A DNA stretch of 41,838 bases, from assembly GCA_021201735.1 (NCBI GenBank), contig JAJQEJ010000044.1, forward strand, positions 1-41,838. The letters run 5' to 3'. The notes under the pieces are model-generated. The model had not been told where the DNA came from and did no database searches. It worked only from the letters and a program-made list of their open reading frames with translations. The position numbers and the translations under genes were made by a program. The DNA comes from Oscillospiraceae bacterium. GTDB lineage: Bacteria; Bacillota; Clostridia; Oscillospirales; Oscillospiraceae. This document shows, one piece after another, positions 24,133 to 32,550 of this stretch; position 1 is the first letter of the stretch; each line of letters starts with the position of its first letter.

Positions 24133-26721
24133 ATGAGCAGATTTTCACTTGACGACTACATAGCCAAAAGTCCGGGTCTGAGCGTGGAGGCGATTGAGAC
24201 CCTCGCCGACTATGCCGGTATCGGGCTGTTTAACCTCCACATTCCGACGGGCGAAATCAGCCTGAACCGCAACATCACCCTGCTGACAGGCTACGAGCCT
24301 GGCGACCTGCCCCACACGGGCAACACCAAGGAGGCGCTCACCTACGAGCAGGATCGGGCGATGGTGATGGAAACCATGCGGTCGATTGTATCCGGTGAAA
24401 CGGACCGGTATCAGATCGAATACCGCATGCGGCGCATTGACGGGAGCCTTGTCTGGGTTTCCGAGGCGGCCATTGTCTATGAACGCGACGACGCGGGCAG
24501 GCCGACCCGGATTGCGGCCCTCGCCACCGACTTAACACGCCTGAAGTGGGCGGAGGACAAGGCGCGCATGATTGAGCGGGACATGCAGCAGCTCTCCGCC
24601 GAGACGCCGAACGCGTCGCTTGCCGAGCAAAACCGTATGCTCCGCGCGTCCAACATGGCGTCGTACATCATCATCGGCGGGTTTCACCAGTCCTACAATA
24701 CGGTGCTGTCAAAATCGCTGCAATCTCTTGCGGAGAGCGTGCGGGCCGACCGCGCCTACTTTTACCGCAATATCGTCGTGGACGGCAGGCTCTGCGCCTT
24801 TCCGCGCATTGAGTGGTCCGTGCACACGCCGTCCGGCCGGGAGATGGGGCCGGATTACGCCCTCGGTTATGACATGCTGCTCCCGCAGTGGCAAAAGGAG
24901 GACACCCGCCAGATCATCCGCGCGCGGCTGGGTCAGGATACCGCCAAAACCATCCTCCTGCCCCACATGGACGACGTAAAGACCACCATGCTCATCCCCC
25001 TCACCCTGCAGGGTGAATTTTGGGGCTTTATCGGCTTTGACAATACCGAATCAGACCGCCTGTTCAGCGCGGACGAGGCGGATATCATGGCCGTCGGGTC
25101 GCTGGTGCTGGCCTCCTCCATCACGCGCAACGAGACCTTCGCGCTGCTCAACAAGGCGCGGGAGGACGCGGTGTCGAGCACAAAGGCGAAGGGAGACTTC
25201 CTCTCCCGCATGAGCCATGAAATCCGCACGCCGATGAACGCCATCATTGGCATGACCACCATTGCGAAAAAGTCCTCCGACCCGGATAAAATCCAGCACT
25301 GTCTGGATAAAGTCGACGCCTCCTCCCGGCAGCTGCTCGCCATCATCAACGACGTGCTGGACATGTCGAAGATCGAATCCGGAAAGTTTGAAATCACACC
25401 CGCGCCCTTTGATTTTGAGCAGATGACACAGAGCATCCTGGATGTGATTCAGGTCAAGCTCGACGAAAAACGGCAGCAGCTGCATCTGGATTTCAACACC
25501 GTATTCCAAAAGAAAATGGTCAGCGATGAGCTGCGCCTGTCGCAGGTGCTGACGAATCTTCTCAATAATGCCGTCAAATTTACGCCGGTGGGCGGCGACA
25601 TCACCCTGCGCATCCAGGAAAAGCAGAGCGAGGCGGGCGAGTCTATCCTGCATGTCGAGGTGATTGACAACGGCATCGGCATCTCACCGGAGCAGCAGAG
25701 GCGCCTCTTCCAGTCCTTCGAGCAGGCGGACGGCAGCATCACGCGGCAATACGGCGGGACGGGGCTCGGGCTGGCCATCTGCAAAAAGATCGTCGGCCTC
25801 ATGGGCGGGACGATCTGGGTGGAGAGTGAACTCGGCCACGGCTCGCGTTTCCTCTTTGAAATCCCCATTACATGGGGCGAGGCGATCCCCGCCATCCATG
25901 TGCTCAAGCGCGTCTCCCCCACCTCACGCATGCTGGTTGTGGACGATTCTGAGGACGTGCTGGAGTATTTTCAGAATATTCTCGGCAGCTTCTCCCTCTC
26001 CTGCGATACCGCCGCCTCCGGCGCGCAGGCCATGGCGCTCGTGCGCAAGAGCCTGCAGGAAAAGCGCCCCTACAGCATGGTCTTTATCGACTGGAACATG
26101 CCCGATATGAACGGCGGCGCCACCGCCGAGCAGCTGCGCCACCTCTTGGGAGACGACCTGATCGTCATCATGATCTCCTCCTCCGACTGGAGCGATATTG
26201 AGCAGCAGGTGAAGGGTTACGGCATCACCCATTTCCTGGCCAAGCCGATTCTGCCGAGCACCCTGTATAACGCCATCGTCAAGCTGACGGACGATTCCAT
26301 GATACGCCCCTCCGCGTCGCCCAACCGCCCTGCGGACGACTGGCATGACAAGACTATTCTGCTCGCCGAGGATATTGAGATTAACCGCGAGATTATCGTC
26401 ACCATTCTCGACGGCACGGGCGTCACGATTGTCTCCGCCAAAAACGGCAAGGAGGCGCTGGATCTATTCGCGGCCGAACCCACGCGGTATGACCTGATTC
26501 TGATGGATATGCAGATGCCGGTGCTGGACGGCATCGCCGCGACGCAGCATATCCGCGCGCTTCCCCACCCGGCGGCGCAAACCGTCCCTATCATCGCCAT
26601 GACGGCAAACGCCTTCAAAGAGGACGCCCAGCGCTGTCTCGAAGCGGGCATGAACGGACACCTCGCAAAACCGCTGGATGTGGACGCTTTTTTCCGTGTG
26701 CTCCACGAACACCTCTCATGA
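24133..26721 (+). CDS. Hybrid sensor histidine kinase with PAS, GAF-like and two receiver domains
   Basis: An 862-residue cytoplasmic protein without transmembrane segments. In order: a PAS domain (about 25-140, with NRNITLLTGYEPGD and DGSLVWVSEAAIVYERDD), a GAF-like domain (about 180-335), HisKA with H362 in SRMSHEIRTPMNAIIGM, the ATPase domain (NLLNNAVKF, VIDNGIGIS, GTGLGLAICKKIVGLMGG), receiver 1 (Asp653 in FIDWNMPDMNG) and receiver 2 (Asp792 in LMDMQMPVLDG, ending AMTANAFKEDAQRC and KPLD). There is no HPt or output domain, so its phosphate must pass to another protein or the receivers must act allosterically. It has its own promoter and terminator and no adjacent partner. The AGGGAGG site is rather far (12 bases) from the ATG. 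Confidence 0.95.
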   Translation: MSRFSLDDYIAKSPGLSVEAIETLADYAGIGLFNLHIPTGEISLNRNITLLTGYEPGDLPHTGNTKEALTYEQDRAMVMETMRSIVSGETDRYQIEYRMRRIDGSLVWVSEAAIVYERDDAGRPTRIAALATDLTRLKWAEDKARMIERDMQQLSAETPNASLAEQNRMLRASNMASYIIIGGFHQSYNTVLSKSLQSLAESVRADRAYFYRNIVVDGRLCAFPRIEWSVHTPSGREMGPDYALGYDMLLPQWQKEDTRQIIRARLGQDTAKTILLPHMDDVKTTMLIPLTLQGEFWGFIGFDNTESDRLFSADEADIMAVGSLVLASSITRNETFALLNKAREDAVSSTKAKGDFLSRMSHEIRTPMNAIIGMTTIAKKSSDPDKIQHCLDKVDASSRQLLAIINDVLDMSKIESGKFEITPAPFDFEQMTQSILDVIQVKLDEKRQQLHLDFNTVFQKKMVSDELRLSQVLTNLLNNAVKFTPVGGDITLRIQEKQSEAGESILHVEVIDNGIGISPEQQRRLFQSFEQADGSITRQYGGTGLGLAICKKIVGLMGGTIWVESELGHGSRFLFEIPITWGEAIPAIHVLKRVSPTSRMLVVDDSEDVLEYFQNILGSFSLSCDTAASGAQAMALVRKSLQEKRPYSMVFIDWNMPDMNGGATAEQLRHLLGDDLIVIMISSSDWSDIEQQVKGYGITHFLAKPILPSTLYNAIVKLTDDSMIRPSASPNRPADDWHDKTILLAEDIEINREIIVTILDGTGVTIVSAKNGKEALDLFAAEPTRYDLILMDMQMPVLDGIAATQHIRALPHPAAQTVPIIAMTANAFKEDAQRCLEAGMNGHLAKPLDVDAFFRVLHEHLS

Positions 26722-26731
26722 ACGTCAATTG

Positions 26732-26767
26732 AAATGGTGAGATGCAGCGTGCATCTTACCATTTTTT
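26732..26767 (+). terminator. Intrinsic terminator after the hybrid kinase gene
   Basis: AAATGGTGAGATGC (26732-26745) pairs, with one G-T, with GCATCTTACCATTT (26751-26764), and a T-run follows. Confidence 0.85.
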
Positions 26768-26770
26768 ATA

Positions 26771-26819
26771 TTGACTTTTCACTAATACAAGTGTAGAATA
26801 TAAACACAGACAATTGTCT
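26771..26819 (+). promoter_or_regulatory. Promoter with BlaI/CopY-type operator for the blaI-M56 operon
   Basis: TTGACT (26771-26776) and TAGAAT (26794-26799) are spaced by 17 bases. Between and overlapping them lies TACAAGTGTA (26786-26795), an exact match to the TACAnnTGTA dyad known for BlaI/MecI/CopY repressors. A second dyad, AGACAATTGTCT (26808-26819), is centred 23 bases downstream and contains the same ACA/TGT half sites. Binding by the adjacent BlaI-like protein would block the polymerase. Confidence 0.72.
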
Positions 26820-26841
26820 TACCAGCAGAAAGGAGCTTCGG

Positions 26842-27219
26842 ATGAGCACATATAAAAAACTACCGGACGCGGAGTTTGAAATTATGAAAATCGTCTGGGC
26901 GAATGATCCGCCCATTACCACGCACCTCATCATGGAACAGCTTGGCACATCGAAAGGATGGAAGGCACAGACCATCATTACCCTCATGCTTCGTTTGGTC
27001 GAACGCGGTTTTTTGCGTACTGAAAAGATCGGCAGGGACCGCGTGTATTTCCCGCTCATAGCCAAGGAGGACTATACGCAATTTGAGACCCGGAACTTTT
27101 TAAAGCAATATCACGACAATTCCCTGCTCGGACTGGTCAGCACCCTGTACGGGGACAAAACACTATCTGAAAAGGAAACGGAAGAACTGCGCCAATGGCT
27201 GCGGGATCAGGGAGAGTGA
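26842..27219 (+). CDS. BlaI/MecI-family transcriptional repressor
   Basis: A 125-residue protein. The N-terminal winged helix (about 1-75) shows LPDAEFEIMKIVWANDPPIT, WKAQTIITLMLRLVERGFL and a YFPLIAKEDY end of the wing. The C-terminal dimerisation part (about 78-125) contains LVSTLYGDKTLSEKETEEL. In BlaI and MecI the protease cleavage occurs near this linker. It is the first gene of a two-gene unit with an M56 membrane protease only 6 bp downstream. Its promoter carries a TACAnnTGTA operator, so autorepression is very likely. No beta-lactamase gene is present, so the target is not classical resistance. Confidence 0.94.
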   Translation: MSTYKKLPDAEFEIMKIVWANDPPITTHLIMEQLGTSKGWKAQTIITLMLRLVERGFLRTEKIGRDRVYFPLIAKEDYTQFETRNFLKQYHDNSLLGLVSTLYGDKTLSEKETEELRQWLRDQGE

Positions 27220-27225
27220 ACGACC

Positions 27226-28860
27226 ATGCACAGTTTTATGATCACGCTGCTGCTCTGCTCAGCGAGCATGTCGGTGCTTTCCGTCCTTTACATCGGGCTG
27301 CATCCGCTTTTTGCAAGGTGGTGTACGCCAAAGGCGTATTATTCTGCAGGCTTGATTCTTGCGCTCGGCCTGCTGATCCCATTCCGTCCCCAATTCGGCG
27401 GCAGCATCATTGCACTGACGCCTGCCGACGCGGCGGCACCGGTTGCCGCTTCCGCAGAGCTGGCGCAGGGCGGCGGGCAGAACGCGGGCGCTGTCATTCC
27501 GATTACGTATCCAGACGCGCCCACAGCCGGTTCGTTCCCGCTTTCCTGGTGGCAGGTGGCGGGGATCATCTGGCTGGTCGGCATGGCTGTTTTCCTCGCA
27601 TACCATCTGTTCCGGCACGCGCGTTTTGTTAAAACAGCCAACCGCTGGAGCGAGCGGGTAACCGACGACGCGTCGCTTTCACTGTTTCATCGCCTGACCG
27701 CAGAAATGCGCATCAGAAAGCAGATCGGCCTGTACCGGTGTTCCCTGATCGGCAGCCCGATGCTGCTCGGCTGGGCGCACCCCAAAATCCTGCTGCCTGA
27801 CGCGCAGCTGGATGCGGAGGATCTTACCTTTATTCTGACGCACGAGCTTGTCCACTATCAGCACCGGGACATATGGAATGCATGCCTGATTCTGGCCGCA
27901 ACCGCCGTACATTGGTTTAATCCCGTCGCGCACCTGTACGCAAGAGAGCTTCACCTGATCGGTGAGATGGCCTGTGACGCCGCGGTGGTGCAGGGGATGG
28001 ACGCGCATATGCGTCAGGATTACAGCGAAACAATTATCAGCGTGGTGAAGTATCAGGCAAGGATGTCCACCGCGCTATCCACCAGTTTTTATGGAGGTAA
28101 AACTAGAATGAAAAAACGAATTATATCCATTATGGACGCAAGAACCAAGAGAGCGGGCGCTGTGATTACCGCTGCGGCGCTGTTGCTGACGATTGGCAGC
28201 GGTGCGGTATTTGGGGTAGACACTGCCTTAGACCAGTTCTCCGATGCCGGCAGCATCGTCAATCAAGAGGCGGTTTCCACCCTGGTTTCTTTGAATGTCA
28301 TTAGTGGTCGAGACAACGGCACCTTTGATCCAACCGGCAATGTGACTCGTGCCGAGATGTGCAAAATGATCGCGGTTGTCCTGTGTGGCGGTAGTGAAAT
28401 AGCGGGGGCAGCTACACCTAACACGACCGATACCTTCCAAGACACGAGCAGTCATTGGGCGAGAAACTATATTGAATACTGTGCGAACATGTCAATTGTA
28501 TCCGGCGACGGCACAGGTCTGTTTTACCCCGATCGTACTGTCACCGGCAGTGAGTGCGCAAAAATGCTGCTCGTTGCACTGGGTTATAATGCGGAGGTCT
28601 TCGGCCTCACAGGCCCCCAGTGGGAAGCCTTGGTCAACGCGCGGGCTTACAGCGAAGACGCAAACCTGTATCAGGGGCTGAGCAGTAGTCTGGACCCCTC
28701 CTCCGCCCTGACCCGGGACAGTGCGGCACAGATGGTTTACAACGCGCTAAACGCCAAGGTGATGATACCTTCGTACGGACTTGATGAGTACGGCGTGACG
28801 GTTCAATACTCACTCGGTGAAGACACCTGGCAAACCGTTTGCTTTCCACAGGCGCAATAG
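27226..28860 (+). CDS. BlaR1-like M56 membrane metalloprotease fused to a C-terminal SLH sensor region
   Basis: A 544-residue protein. The N-terminal about 330 residues are an M56 (BlaR1/MecR1-type) antirepressor protease: membrane helices at about 3-22, 38-53 and 105-125, the zinc site HELVH (206-210) with the third ligand probably E247 in GEMACDA, FYGGKTRMKKRI, and a last helix at about 308-328. In BlaR1 and MecR1 the outside domain that follows is penicillin-binding. Here it is replaced by about 200 residues of SLH modules: FSDAGSIVNQEAVSTLVSLN with GTFDPTGNVTRAEM, then FQDTSSHWARNYIEYCANMS with LFYPDRTVTGSECAKML, then a weaker third ending SALTRDSAAQMVYNAL. The frame is continuous. The outside part should touch wall polymer or the S-layer and may control cleavage of the BlaI-type repressor. 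The domain pairing is seen; the sensing role is inferred. Confidence 0.92.
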   Translation: MHSFMITLLLCSASMSVLSVLYIGLHPLFARWCTPKAYYSAGLILALGLLIPFRPQFGGSIIALTPADAAAPVAASAELAQGGGQNAGAVIPITYPDAPTAGSFPLSWWQVAGIIWLVGMAVFLAYHLFRHARFVKTANRWSERVTDDASLSLFHRLTAEMRIRKQIGLYRCSLIGSPMLLGWAHPKILLPDAQLDAEDLTFILTHELVHYQHRDIWNACLILAATAVHWFNPVAHLYARELHLIGEMACDAAVVQGMDAHMRQDYSETIISVVKYQARMSTALSTSFYGGKTRMKKRIISIMDARTKRAGAVITAAALLLTIGSGAVFGVDTALDQFSDAGSIVNQEAVSTLVSLNVISGRDNGTFDPTGNVTRAEMCKMIAVVLCGGSEIAGAATPNTTDTFQDTSSHWARNYIEYCANMSIVSGDGTGLFYPDRTVTGSECAKMLLVALGYNAEVFGLTGPQWEALVNARAYSEDANLYQGLSSSLDPSSALTRDSAAQMVYNALNAKVMIPSYGLDEYGVTVQYSLGEDTWQTVCFPQAQ

Positions 28861-28890
28861 CACTTTTCTCTCCGCCAGCACTTCACTATG

Positions 28891-28999
28891 GAGGGGGTTC
28901 CCCTTGCCCGTTGCGGGCTTGTCCTGTTTTTTCGCCTGCGCAGCGGGCAGCAAGAAAAAATAAGGGACAAGCGAACAAAGGGCAGGGGGAACCCCCTCG
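28891..28999. repeat. 109-bp imperfect palindromic element
   Basis: The outer arms GAGGGGGTT (28891-28899) and AACCCCCTC (28991-28999) are perfect. Pairing continues inward through TTGCCC/GGGCAG, GCTTGTCC/GGGACAAGC and TTTTTT/AAAAAA to an apical GCCTGC-GCA-GCGGGC stem, all centred on 28945. The left arm recurs at 39151-39205, so this is a dispersed element. It occupies the first third of the 369-bp gap between the M56 gene and the FtsX-type gene. Confidence 0.85.
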
Positions 29000-29026
29000 G
29001 CAAGCAGTCGAACCTATAGTAAGCAC

Positions 29027-29062
29027 GGCCAATCAGCAACCGCGGGCGGTTGCTGATTGGCC
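29027..29062. terminator. Strong hairpin in the gap after the M56 gene
   Basis: GGCCAATCAGCAACCGC (29027-29043) and its perfect complement (29046-29062) enclose a 2-base loop. No clear T-run follows directly (a short one lies at 29095), so it may be a terminator or a structured repeat. Its AGCAACCGC core resembles the terminator stem at 32521-32544. Confidence 0.5.
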
Positions 29063-29110
29063 TGTCAAAGAAACAGCCTCAGCATTTTTGCAATACGACC
29101 TGAAAATAGC

Positions 29111-29151
29111 TTGACACACTAGTCATAGTGTGCTAGTATGGTGGTACACTA
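29111..29151 (+). promoter_or_regulatory. Promoter with three ACACTA-type half sites for the ABC transporter unit
   Basis: TTGACA (29111-29116) and TAGTAT (29134-29139) are spaced by 17 bases. The spacer holds CACACTA-GTCA-TAGTGTG, a perfect 7-bp inverted repeat (29115-29132). A third half site ACACTA lies at 29146-29151. This differs from the BlaI-type dyad upstream of the repressor gene, so another regulator is likely. Confidence 0.7.
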
Positions 29152-29229
29152 GGTCTGATATGAAGGAAAAGCTTTCTGTAGCGCGCTGGAGCGCTGGTTT
29201 ATACCGGCACATCAATACGGAGGATTGTT

Positions 29230-31565
29230 ATGTATCAAAAGCTCATTCAAAATGACATCCGCAAAAACAAGCCGATCAGCGTGGTCATCACGGCCTTTAT
29301 TCTCATTGCGGCGCTGCTCACATCCCTGGCAGCTTCCCTGACCGTGAATTTATTCGGCGCCATCGACAACATGCTTCTCTCGGCAAAGTCGGTCCATTTC
29401 ATGCAGATGCATACCGGCGACGTAGGTCTGGAGCAGCTGGGCCGCTTTGCCGCCGGGAACGAGTACGTGGAGGCGTATCAGGTGCTACCCTTTCTCAACA
29501 TCGACGGGGCCGAAATCATCATTGGGGACGATTCCCTTGCCGACAGTGTGCAGGACAACGGCCTTACGATACAGAGCAGTCAATTCGACTTTTTGCTGGA
29601 CTTGAACAATGAAATCATAGAACCCTCAGACGGCGAAATCTATGTCCCCATCTATTACATGCAGGAGGGCGCCGCAGCGCTCGGCGACACGGTTACCATT
29701 TATGACGTGACCTTCACCGTCGCAGGATTTTTACGGGACTCTACCATGAATGCGGCGCTGGTATCCTCCAAACGCTTTCTGGTAAGCGAGGCTGACTATG
29801 AAACGCTCAGTGCGTTTGGACAGCTGGAACAGCTCATTTCGTTCCGCTTAAAAGACGGAACCTCAGATGCGGATTTCGAGGCTGACTATCTCGCCGCGGG
29901 ACTTCCGTCCAACGGCCCCCCTGCCATCACCTATGCACAGGTGCGGCTGATCAACGGCGTCACCGACGGTATCATGATCGGCGTGCTGGCGCTTATCATC
30001 ATTCTTGTGGTTATTGTGGCATTTTTGTGCATCCGCTTTACGCTGCTGGCAAAAATCGAGGAGGATTACAGGGAAATCGGCGTACTAAAGGCGGTAGGGA
30101 TGCGGGTAAGCGGTATCAAAAAACTCTATCTGGCGAAATACGGCGTCCTTGCGGGAATTGCCTGCGTGCTGGGATTCCTGCTCTCCCTGTTATTGCAGGA
30201 GCCTTTTATGCAGAACATCCGGCTGTACATGGGCGAAAGCGACCGTCTGACGACTCTGTTGGGCTTGCTTTGCGGTCTTGCGGGGGCAGCGGTGATTTAC
30301 GCCGTGGTTCTGCTGTATGTCAACGGCGTGCTGGGGCGCTTTAAAAAAATATCGGCGGCGCAGGCGGTTCGCTTCGGCGCGCCGCAGGAAAAATCAAAGT
30401 CGGTCAGAGGCTTTCGGCTCAGCGGCAACCGGCTCTTTTCCCGGAATGTGTTTCTCGGAATCAAGGATATCCTTGCCCGGAAAACGCTCTATGTAACCAT
30501 GCTGGCGGTGTTGATTATTTCATCCTTCATCATGATCGTGCCGCAGAATATTTACAACACAATCTCGTCCAAGAGCTTTATCACCTACATGGGCATGGGA
30601 CTGTGCGACGCCGTTTTGTATATTAAGCCCACACAGACAGCGGATGTCACCCAAAAAGGAGCGGAGATGGCAAGCGTGCTGGCGGCTGACGAGAACGTGG
30701 AGCATTACACGGTTATAACCACCGTAATGTTTGATATGACAGCGGACGACGGCTCTATGCAGAAGCTGCGGGTCAGCCTGGGCGACCATACGGCCTATCC
30801 CATCACGTATACGCAGGGGACGGCGCCAAGGCTGGAATCGGAAATCGCCATTTCCGCCTTGTATGCGGACGATCTCGCCAAAACCATTGGGGATGAAATC
30901 ATTTTAACGGTTGACGGAGCGGAAAAACGGCTCACGGTCTGCGGGATTTACTCTGATATCACAAGCGGCGGCAGGACGGCGCAGGCCATTTTTGAGGCCA
31001 ACTCCGGGGATATTTTGTCAATCGGCATCCCGATTACCTTTCACAGCGCCGCGACGGGCCGGCGGTCATCGCGCAGTACAACGAGCAGTTCTCCTTCGCC
31101 AAGGTCTACAGCATTGAGAAAAACATTGACCAAATGCTCGGCGACACGATTGACGCAATCAAGCTGGCGTCCTATGCCGCAATTGGGGTAACGGTTTTGC
31201 TCACACTGTTGGTTACGGTTCTGTTCATGAAGATGCTGGTGGCAAAGGATCGTTACTCCATCGCAATTATGAAGTCAATGGGCTTTACAAGCAGAGATAT
31301 TCGATTACAATATCTGACACGCTCCGCCATCGTGCTGCTGCTGGGCGTTATCATCGGGACAATGCTCGCAAACACGCTGGGCGAGTATGTCGGCGTTGCG
31401 GTCATCGCCTCATTTGGCGCGACCACGTTCCGCTTCGTCGTCAATCCGTGGTTCGCGCACCTCTTTTCTCCGATCCTGATTGCGTGCTGCGTGTATATCG
31501 GCACACGGCTGGGCGTCTCGGACATTCGCCCGCTCAAAATTTCCGAACACATTAAGGAGACCTGA
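29230..31565 (+). pseudogene. FtsX/MacB-type ABC permease, interrupted by a frameshift
   Basis: Read as one gene, it encodes about 778 residues: an N-terminal helix (about 15-40), an extracellular domain, a first FtsX domain (about 255-375, three helices, with EDYREIGVLKAVGMRVSGIK), a second extracellular domain, and a second FtsX domain (KDRYSIAIMKSMGFTSRDIR). The first frame loses homology after SIGIPITFHSAA and stops at 31191. The remainder continues in another frame as GPAVIAQYNEQFSFAKVYSI and ends at 31565. The break lies near 31048-31062 and equals loss of one base or gain of two. RBS GGAGG is six bases before the ATG. It may be inactive or an assembly error. The ATPase gene follows 3 bp later. 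Confidence 0.88.
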
Positions 31566-31568
31566 CCT

Positions 31569-32327
31569 ATGGAAAAGATGATAACAGGAAGCGCGCTTGT
31601 GAAAACCTTTGGTACAGGCGCGGAACAGGCGAAGGCACTGAACGGAGTAGATGTAGAGATAGAAAAAGGTGAATTTATCGCCGTCATGGGGCCATCCGGT
31701 TCCGGGAAATCCACGCTGCTCTTTGCGCTTTCCGGCATGGATGACATATCGGGCGGGTCGGTGCGGTTTAATGAAACAGAGCTCTCCGACCTGCGTGAAA
31801 AGGAGCTTGCGGATGTTCGCCGAACGAAAATGGGTTTTATTTTTCAGCAGCCCACCATGCTGAAAAATCTGAACCTCCTGGATAACATCATCCTCCCCGC
31901 CGCGCGGGAGGGCAGGAAGGGGACTGCCAGACTTACAGAAAAGGCCAGGGCTCTGATGCAGAAAACCGGAATTGCCGGGCTTGAAAACAGGGACACTGCG
32001 GAGGTTTCGGGCGGGCAGCTTCAGCGGGCCGGCATCTGCCGCGCTTTGATGAATACGCCGGAAATCCTCTTTGCCGACGAGCCCACCGGCGCGCTCAATT
32101 CAAGGTCGGCAGAGGAAATCATGGGGTTGCTGGTGGACATCAACAAGGAGGGCACCGCGATTCTGCTGGTAACCCACGATGCAAGGGTTGCCGCCCGCGC
32201 CGAACGGATTTTGTGCATGAAGGATGGGGTTATCGTTTCCGAGCTGAAGCTCGGGAAGTTCGGCGGCGCGGATATGGAGGCGAGAACGGAACAGGTACTT
32301 GCGCTGATGGCGGCTGTAGGGATTTAG
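31569..32327 (+). CDS. ABC transporter ATP-binding protein, LolD/MacB type
   Basis: A 252-residue ATPase of the family that pairs with FtsX-type permeases. Walker A is MGPSGSGKSTLL (about 39-50), the Q-loop FIFQQPTMLKNL, the signature VSGGQLQRAGICRAL, Walker B EILFADEPTGALNSRS, and the H-loop VTHD. It is translationally coupled to the permease (3 bp gap). Such pairs act as mechanotransmission complexes or peptide exporters rather than classical transporters (family knowledge). The stop codon is formed exactly at the left end of a MITE-like element; without the insertion the frame would also end in TAG there. The protein is intact. Confidence 0.94.
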   Translation: MEKMITGSALVKTFGTGAEQAKALNGVDVEIEKGEFIAVMGPSGSGKSTLLFALSGMDDISGGSVRFNETELSDLREKELADVRRTKMGFIFQQPTMLKNLNLLDNIILPAAREGRKGTARLTEKARALMQKTGIAGLENRDTAEVSGGQLQRAGICRALMNTPEILFADEPTGALNSRSAEEIMGLLVDINKEGTAILLVTHDARVAARAERILCMKDGVIVSELKLGKFGGADMEARTEQVLALMAAVGI

Positions 32328-32486
32328 AGCAAATGTAGAAAACAGATCGCATACTGAGCGCCAGCAAAAGCAGTGCCAGGCAAGGCGCGCAAACGCCGCA
32401 CTCCTTGGTGGAAAGGCAAGTTTCAGCAACGCAGCATGGCGCTACTTTTGCCAAGCGAATATGCGCTATGTTTTTGGAATTTGCTC
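32327..32486. mobile_element. 160-bp MITE-like element with terminal inverted repeats and TA target duplication
   Basis: The left end GAGCAAATGTAGAAAACA (32327-32344) and right end (32469-32486, complement GAGCAAATTCCAAAAACA) are imperfect inverted repeats. Pairing goes on inward through CGCAT/ATGCG and GCAAAAGCAG/CTACTTTTGC. Both ends are flanked by TA (32325-32326 and 32487-32488), the duplication made by IS630/Tc1-mariner type insertion. There is no coding capacity. It accounts for most of the 303-bp gap between the ABC ATPase and murD. Confidence 0.78.
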
Positions 32487-32520
32487 TAGGCAGCGATACA
32501 TGGACTTTGTCTTCAGGCTG

Positions 32521-32550
32521 AGCAACCGCCCGCGGGTGGTTGCTTTTTTT
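32521..32550 (+). terminator. Intrinsic terminator after the ABC transporter unit
   Basis: AGCAACCGCC (32521-32530) pairs with GGTGGTTGCT (32535-32544, one G-T) followed by a T-run to 32550. The MITE-like element separates it from the ATPase stop codon. Confidence 0.85.
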
